NCBI RefSeq assembly: GCF_046630445.1 | Contig: NC_092337.1 | Location: 190,140,001 to 190,204,000, forward strand | Reading direction: 5' to 3' | DNA: 64,000 bases | Source of the DNA: Rutidosis leptorrhynchoides | Taxonomy: Eukaryota; Streptophyta; Magnoliopsida; Asterales; Asteraceae | Part shown: positions 57,840 to 64,000 of the stretch, one piece after another | Numbering within the stretch: the first letter of the stretch is position 1 | Layout: every line of letters begins with the position of its first letter | Program-made: the position numbers and the translations under genes | The notes under the pieces: model-generated | The model's database searches: none | What the model was told of the DNA's origin: nothing | The model's input: the letters and a program-made list of their open reading frames with translations, nothing else

Positions 57840-59097
57840 TGTATCAAGATACTCGATACATCCTGGAGTTGGAAAGATGTATCAAGATCTTAAGATGCAT
57901 TATTGGTGGCCTAACTTAAAAACAGACGTTGCAACATATGTTGGGGAGTGTTTAACTTGTTCCAAGGTCAAAGCAGAACACCAAAAGCCGTCAGGGTTAC
58001 TTCAACAACCAGAAATCCCAGAATGGAAATGGGATGGTATTACCATGGATTTCATCACGAAGTTACCAAAGACTGCCTGGGGTTACGACACCATTTGGGT
58101 GATTGTTGATCGTCTCACCAAGTCTGCACATTTCTTGCCTATAAAGGAAACGGATAGAATGGAGAAACTATTACGATTGTATATAAAGGAAGTTGTTTCA
58201 AGGCATGGAATACCTATTTCCATTATATCTGATCGTGATAGTAGATTTACCTCAAAGTTCTGGCAAGCACTACAGGAGGCACTAGGAACTCGTTTAGATA
58301 TGAGTACCGCATATCATCCGCAAACGGACGGGCAGAGTGAAAGAACAATTCAGACTCTTGAAGATATGCTCAGGGCATGTGTGATCGATTTTGGAAACGG
58401 ATGGGATAAGTATTTACCGTTAGCAGAATTCTCGTATAATAATAGTTATCATGCGAGCATTGGAGCTGCGCCATTCGAAGCATTGTACGGAAGGAAGTGT
58501 AGATCTCCTATTTGTTGGAATGAAGTAGGAGATCGACAATTAACTGGTCCCGAGATCATACACGAAACGACTGAGAAGATAGTACAAATCAAGGAGAGAT
58601 TGAAAACAGCCCGTAGTCGCCAAAAGAGCTACGCCGATGTTCGAAGGAAACCATTAGAGTTTCAGATCGGTGACATGGTTATGTTAAAGGTGTCACCGTG
58701 GAAAGGTGTAATACGCTTCAGAAAAAGGGGTAAACTGAACCCAAGATATGTAGGCCCGTTCAAGATTATCGAACGCATTGGACCGGTAGCTTATCGACTC
58801 GAGTTACCACAACAACTCGCCGGAGTACATAATACCTTTCACGTCTCAAACCTTAAGAAGTGTCTTGCAAAGGAAGACCTCACCATTCCTCTTGAAGAAA
58901 TCCATGTCAACGAGAAACTACAATTCATCGAAGAACCAATCGAAATCATGGATCGTGAAGTTAAACGGCTCAAGCAGAGCAACATACCGATCGTTAAGGT
59001 TCGTTGGAATGCTCGAAGGGGTCCCGAGTTTACTTGGGAACGAGAGGATCAAATGAAACAAAAATATCCACACTTGTTTTCCGATGACGCAAAATAG
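57820..59097 (+). pseudogene. Chimeric integrase ORF: intact integrase-chromodomain fused to LTR sequence
   Basis: 425 open residues. The ATG and first six or seven codons come from element U's LTR; integrase starts at about residue 8. HHCC elements (H14, H27, C44, C47), the triad D77, D138 and E174, the GPF module and the chromodomain (ending PHLFSDDAK) are all present without stops, unlike the copy in T. RT, protease and gag upstream are gone, so it cannot be part of a functional polyprotein. The natural stop is at 59095-59097, followed by the polypurine tract and LTR. Confidence 0.9.
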
Positions 59098-59129
59098 GTA
59101 CAATTTTAAAATTTCGGGACGAAATTTAT

Positions 59130-59144
59130 TTAACGGGTAGGTAC
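59130..59144 (+). other. Polypurine tract
   Basis: TTAACGGGTAGGTAC directly before the LTR at 59145. Confidence 0.9.
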
Positions 59145-62051
59145 TGTAATGACCCGCACTTTTTCGATCGTTCTATACTTATAAGATTAATATTTATATA
59201 AATTAAACCTTACCAACATGATAAGCAATCCAAATTGTTGAGACTTATGTTTTCGAAAAGAGTTTTACACAACGTTTGACCGTCTAGTTTGACCGATGAT
59301 ATCACGAACTATACAATATATGATAATTATACGTTTGTGTATATATATGTATATATACATATTTAACATGATCTAAGAATGTTTTAATATCTCATTTTGT
59401 ATTAATAACAATAAGTTATAAGTATATTTTGAAACTACTAACTTAAGTTTTCAAAACGATAACCATACGTAACGTTATTTGACTTAAATACTTATGACCT
59501 ATAATGTTTATACATATATCGTATAAGTAATGTATTTAATCACTTTTAAAGACTTAAATACATAAAACAATATAAGTATATTTACAAAAGATAGCTATAT
59601 TTGAATCCTCGTTCCGTTTTCTCAAAGATTTCTATACGTATACCTAGGGTATATGTACCCGTATCATACGCAGCTTCTAGATGTATTTACTATTGGTATA
59701 TACCAATAAAAATCTGCTCCTTAGCAGCCTTAAATGATTAAGAAACATGTGGAACCAACCATTTGTCAAGTAGCATGAATTATTTAGCAAGAAAACAAAG
59801 TTAGGTATTTTTTTTTCCTTTATAACCTAAAAACGTTTTTATGCATGCACACCATTTCTTCACCCCATTTTCTCATACTTACACTTCCATTTCTCTCTCA
59901 AAATACTCTTAACTTCATACTTGATCATCTCTAAGCATTTTCCCCATCATTTAGCTTCAAAAACAACACTTAAACCTCATAAGAAAACCTTACAAAAACA
60001 CTTCAAGAAATCCTTCCAAGAACACAAACTTACTTCCAATCTTTCATTCAATTCCATCACCCTTTTGGTTCTAGCTTTTTACTCCTCTTTTACAGCAACC
60101 TTGTCCAAGGAACTTGAGGTAGTAACTATGTTCATAACCTTATTCGATTCATATATATATAGCTATCTTATTTTATGGTATAAAATTTTAACAACAAGAA
60201 CATAGTTTGAATGTTTTCAAACTTGTTTGCAAACTAAATAGATCCTTCTAACTTAACTTTTAAAATACTTCAAGACCTGTAATATAACTTAAATATATGC
60301 TAATTTAACAAGGTATAACTTGGTTTTTCAAAGAACACCTTAAAAACTGTTTTTACGACGTCAGAGTGTAACCGGGGGCTGTTTTGGGTTGGATAATTAA
60401 AAACCATCTTAAACTTTGAATTGAAGGTTTATGTTCTGGAAAAATGATTTTTACTATGAATATGGTAACACATAAAAATTTCATGATTTAATTCAAAGTA
60501 TAAGTATTTTTAGAAAAATAATCATTTAAGGTTGCCTACATAAAGGAAATGGTTTAACTTCATAAGTTTCACTAAAGTTTCACCTATGCCGTGTGATTTT
60601 GAATACAAACTAAGATATTTACAGTTCATAGTCTTAAAGAGGAACTCGATCCAAGGAGATGGCAAGTTGAATCAACGAAAACGGAGTTGTAACGAAGAAA
60701 CTATGACCGAAACAAAATTGGCTATCCAAGACTAGTTTAACTTCGGGATTAATTGGAGAAAATTAAAATAAATCACATCTTTTTAAGATAACATGATATT
60801 TTATATATATGTACTCATAATTCAATTTTATATGGTTCAGGATCACCCGTAAACAACACGAGAAGATTAATCATAAGATCCCATGTTTGTACGCAACACG
60901 TCATTTGACAACACCGGTACTTTATGTACGCAACACGTCATTTGACAACACCGGTACCGTGGGTCAAGATTAATCTCGACCAATACATATACGTTGGGGG
61001 TTTTATTTATTTCGTTGGGGGTTTATTAAACATCTAAATATGAACCATTAAAATTGAATTACTAACAACGAACTGCTAACTACGGACTAAGGAATTATAA
61101 AAAGTATTAAAAGTATAACAAGAATATATATGTGACGTTGTTTAAAAAGAAAAGGTATTGATATATTATATATGGATAGGTTCGTGATATCAACCGGGAG
61201 ACCAAGTCAAAATATATATATCTTCAAGACGAAAGTGAGTATATAGTCCCACTTTTAAACTCTAAATATTTCGGGATGAGAATACATGTATTTTATGTTT
61301 TACGTTATGGACACAAGTAACTGAAAAATATATTCTACGTTGAGTTGTACCACTGGCATACTTCCCTGTAGCTTGGTAACTATTATTTACAGCGGTATTG
61401 TAAACGCGAATCCTGTTGATAGATCTATCGGGCCTGACAACCCCAACCGGACTGGACGACTAGTATTCAACGGTTGCACAGTACTTCGTTTCGTGACTAC
61501 ACTTGGTACGGTGTAGTAAGATTTCATAATAAAGGGAATATGCGACGTGATTAAATGTTAAGTATGGTTACCAAGTGCTCAACCACTTAGAATATTTTTA
61601 TTAAAATGTTTATATATGAAATCTTGTGGTCTATATTTATATCGCTGCCGGCATTAAACCTATATCTCACCAACTTTATGTTGACGTTTTAAACATGTCT
61701 ATTCTCAGGTGATAATTAGAAGCTTCCGCTGCATCATGTTGAATCTAAGCAGAATCTTGCGTACGCATATTTGTGTCAAAAATAAGACTGCATATCCAAG
61801 AACTTGTGTTGTAAAATATGCTAGAAATCGGGTTGTTATTATCATTTGTAAAGTTTGTAAGTCGAAGATTATCGCTAAACGATAATCATATTTATTTTGT
61901 CCAAAGCTTGTATCAAAAATAAGGATCATGGTTTGTAATGTATAATATATGCAGTTTTTCTTTAAAAAAATGTCGCATATAGAGGTCAATACCTCGCAAT
62001 GAAATCATACGTTATCTAACACGTTCTTATGGTTAAGGACGGGTTATGACA
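59145..62051 (+). repeat. Chromovirus LTR shared between two internal regions
   Basis: 2,907 bp, TGTAATGACCCGCAC to GGGTTATGACA. It has integrase and polypurine tract to its left and primer site, leader and gag to its right, so it serves as 3' LTR of one element and 5' LTR of another. It carries a 37-bp tandem duplication at 60889-60957. It is related to, but well diverged from, the T-family LTRs. Confidence 0.88.
60889..60957. repeat. Tandem duplication, period 37 bp
   Basis: The segment starting GTACGCAACACGTCATTTG occurs twice, at 60889-60920 and 60926-60957. A short CGTTGGGGGTTT repeat follows at about 60992 and 61013. Confidence 0.95.
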
Positions 62052-62053
62052 TG

Positions 62054-62065
62054 TGGTATCAGAGC
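62054..62065 (+). other. Primer binding site, tRNA-iMet type
   Basis: TGGTATCAGAGC, two bases inside the LTR; the canonical form. Confidence 0.93.
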
Positions 62066-62239
62066 CAGGTTCTTAGCGAACCAGGTTTGCATTAGTGTGT
62101 CTAACTGATAAGTCGTTAGGATACATTAGTAAGTCTGGACTTTGACCGGGTCTGATTTAAAAACCATTGCTTATCATTGTTGGTTAAAATTTATATGTAA
62201 ATATTATGTAGTACTAATGGGTTAGTTGTTGTGTGATAG

Positions 62240-62674
62240 ATGTCGGGGTCAAAACTTGTTATCACATTCAGCGACTCCGAACCAGAATCTTCAGATGGTG
62301 TTCCAGTCATTAACCTATCCAATGACGAAAATAATATCTTTGGGGAAGACTCACAAATTCCGGATGAACCGAATATAGAGAACCCGGAAAGTGAACCCGA
62401 GGAGGAAAGTGAACCCGAGGAAGAAATACAGGAAATTACAAAAGAAGAGTTCGAACTAGGAAAGAAACGAAAGGCTAATGAATTAGAAAATTCAAATCCT
62501 GAGTTTAATAAGGATGATGTGGCACCAACTCCACTAGACACTACCACCCCTATTCCCGCTATTCCTATTCGTTCTATCCCGGCATCCAGTTCTTCAGTCC
62601 CACAGCCAAAATATAGGCAGACAGCCAGGATAAGCGTTAAGCGATTCTTTGAACCTAAACGTCCTAGAAAATAG
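62240..62674 (+). CDS. Acidic leader ORF of a chromovirus, intact
   Basis: 144 residues with an ATG at 62240, in the same TGTGTGATAG-ATG context as the counterpart in element T. Residues 1-75 are strongly acidic and disordered-looking, with tandem ESEPEEE repeats and the shared EDSQIP. Residues about 100-125 are Pro/Ser/Thr-rich. The last 20 residues are basic (ARISVKRF, KRPRK), a possible nuclear localisation signal. No Cys, zinc knuckle or known domain. It lies between primer site and gag. Presence in two diverged elements at the same place suggests an accessory gene of this lineage rather than chance; function unknown. Confidence 0.7.
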   Translation: MSGSKLVITFSDSEPESSDGVPVINLSNDENNIFGEDSQIPDEPNIENPESEPEEESEPEEEIQEITKEEFELGKKRKANELENSNPEFNKDDVAPTPLDTTTPIPAIPIRSIPASSSSVPQPKYRQTARISVKRFFEPKRPRK

Positions 62675-62870
62675 ACCAAACGATGCGCTGCCGTATTAAA
62701 CCATGGGATCATATAATGTTTTGTATAATATTATTAGTGTGGTTTGCTTAATGTTCGATGTAAGATAAGCATATGTAAAATAGTGAAGTGTGAAATGCAA
62801 TAATTTTCCATGGTTAAGTATTACTTAGATGGTAGTAATTGATTCTGTACTAAGCTATTAAGTATGGACA

Positions 62871-62890
62871 TTAACGGGTAGGTACTACCC
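62871..62890 (+). other. Polypurine-tract-like motif upstream of gag
   Basis: TTAACGGGTAGGTACTACCC repeats the true polypurine tract (59130-59144) exactly over 15 bases. With the next bases it forms GGGTAG-GTA-CTACCC, a small inverted repeat. It lies about 150 bp upstream of gag. Confidence 0.8.
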
Positions 62891-63042
62891 TAGATATAAT
62901 TATAAAACGCTAATAAGAAGAAAAGGCTTTTATAATAATACCTGGTTCATATTATTAATAAGCTATAATGTACTGTAAATATACACTACATCTATAATAT
63001 TCCATGTGAATAATTATTTTCTTTTCATTCTTATAGAAGAAT

Positions 63043-64000
63043 ATGGCGCGATTGAACCGAATGACGGAACAAGAAATCCAGGAACTCATCAATCAGCGAG
63101 TGAACGACAGAATGTTATGGGTCGAGGCTGCAAGAGGTGCTGCAGTTAACCCAAATCCTCGTGTGGGGTGCACTTACAAAACTTTTCAAGCTTGCAAGCC
63201 CTCATCATTCAGTGGAACAGAAGGACCGATCGGTTTAACCCGGTGGATAGAAAAGATGGAAACTGTGTTCAAAATCAGTGGTTGTGTTGAAAAGGACATG
63301 ACCAAATACGCATCGTGCACTTTACAAGATAGTGCACTCACGTGGTGGAAAAATTATGTGAAGGCTGTAGGAGGAGATGTAGCTTATGATACTCCGTGGG
63401 AAGAATTCAAAACAATGTTAATCAATGAATATTGTCCAAGGAACGAGGTTAGGAAGTTGGAAGATGAGTTACGAAGTCTGAAGGTTATTGGTACTGAAAT
63501 CACCAACTACAATCAGCGATTCATGGAATTAGTTTTGCTATGTCCTGAATTGGTTCCAACCAAAGAACGGAAGATTGAAATGTACAAAGATGGTTTGCCC
63601 AAAAAGGTCAAGGCAAATGTTACAACATCGAAACCTAAGACAATTCATGAAGCTATAACCATGGCAAACGAGCTAATGGATCAGGTCATCATGGATAAGA
63701 AAGCATCCAATACTGATGTGAAGGTATCAGGTAACAAAAGAAAGTGGAATGGAAATTATGATCGAGGTAACCAACAACAATCTTTTAAGAAACAAGAAAC
63801 CATGCAAGGTGCAGGTAGTGGTTCAAGCTTTGGTTACAAAGGACAAAATCCTTTATGCAACCGATGCCACAAACATCACTCTGGTTACTGTAATGTGGTA
63901 TGCAACAAATGTAATCGAAAGGGTCATCTTGCTGAAGATTGTAGGGCTCTCGTTACAAATACAAATGGTACCAAGACTCCTGCCACCAATGCAAATAGAA
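63043..64000 (+). CDS. gag of a chromovirus, 5' part (runs off the window)
   Basis: An ATG at 63043 opens about 319 codons to the window end without a stop. The retrotransposon gag domain spans residues about 45-215 (GTEGPIGLTRW, ALTWWKNYV, YKDGLPKKV), in the same order as gag of element T. A basic linker (KRKWNGNYD) and Cys-His motifs follow, including CNKCNRKGHLAEDC (CX2CX4HX4C). A probable 3' splice site (TTCATTCTTATAG, AG at 63035-63036) lies seven bases before the ATG, suggesting gag may be made from a spliced mRNA that skips the leader ORF. No lesion is visible in this part; the rest of the element lies beyond 64000. Confidence 0.92.
   Translation, partial: MARLNRMTEQEIQELINQRVNDRMLWVEAARGAAVNPNPRVGCTYKTFQACKPSSFSGTEGPIGLTRWIEKMETVFKISGCVEKDMTKYASCTLQDSALTWWKNYVKAVGGDVAYDTPWEEFKTMLINEYCPRNEVRKLEDELRSLKVIGTEITNYNQRFMELVLLCPELVPTKERKIEMYKDGLPKKVKANVTTSKPKTIHEAITMANELMDQVIMDKKASNTDVKVSGNKRKWNGNYDRGNQQQSFKKQETMQGAGSGSSFGYKGQNPLCNRCHKHHSGYCNVVCNKCNRKGHLAEDCRALVTNTNGTKTPATNANR

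Noticed and set aside
62054..62065. tRNA gene
   Set aside because: Only the 12-base complement of a tRNA 3' end is present, as expected for a primer binding site; no cloverleaf follows.

Overview
The window looks like a heterochromatic, repeat-dense piece of a flowering-plant nuclear genome. Every coding region I can assign belongs to an LTR retrotransposon, or rides inside one. I see no rRNA or tRNA gene, no CRISPR array and no ordinary host gene in its own promoter context. The very long LTRs of 2-4.6 kb, the chromodomain integrases (Tekay/Del type) and the Athila/Tat-like gag-protease elements would fit an Asteraceae genome, but that assignment is inference.

Layout, left to right. (1) 1-965: decayed minus-strand gag-protease fragment of a Ty3/gypsy element. 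(2) 966-21943: a minus-strand Ty3/gypsy element 'E' (gag-protease, no reverse transcriptase). Its 3' LTR is broken by a young non-autonomous element at 1069-9477 (TSD GCGTA) and by a Copia-like non-autonomous element at 10111-14039 (TSD AGCTT). Its coding region is broken by a solo LTR at 16373-19919 (TSD TCAAA). (3) 21955-26349: LTR, polypurine tract and non-coding internal part of another minus-strand element 'V'. (4) 26350-57839: minus-strand element 'U', with one complete 4.6-kb LTR, almost no internal region, and a second, truncated LTR. That second LTR was split by element 'T'. (5) 32101-56120: minus-strand chromovirus 'T' (TSD GAGAT) with gag, protease, RT-RNase H and integrase, all carrying stops. 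Its leader holds two extra ORFs: an acidic protein and an intact F-box-like protein. T is in turn split by plus-strand element 'W' at 40323-50638 (TSD CATAA), a gag-protease element primed by a tRNA-Asp-type site. (6) 57820-64000: plus-strand chromovirus material in the order integrase, polypurine tract, LTR, primer site, acidic leader ORF, gag. The gag is open at the window edge.

By-eye LTR comparisons give a consistent order: 1069-9477 youngest (about 0.5% divergence), then the Copia-like element (2 of 221), then W (about 2%), then T and U (about 4-5%). Nesting agrees: W lies in T, and T lies in U.

Most worth a second look are: an array of seven hairpins with a constant TTAACACCTC loop and covarying stems in the LTRs of the youngest element; an intact F-box-like ORF and a conserved acidic ORF between primer site and gag in chromoviruses; CpG-rich palindrome clusters beside the TATA boxes of several unrelated LTR families; and a repeat of the polypurine-tract sequence just upstream of gag.
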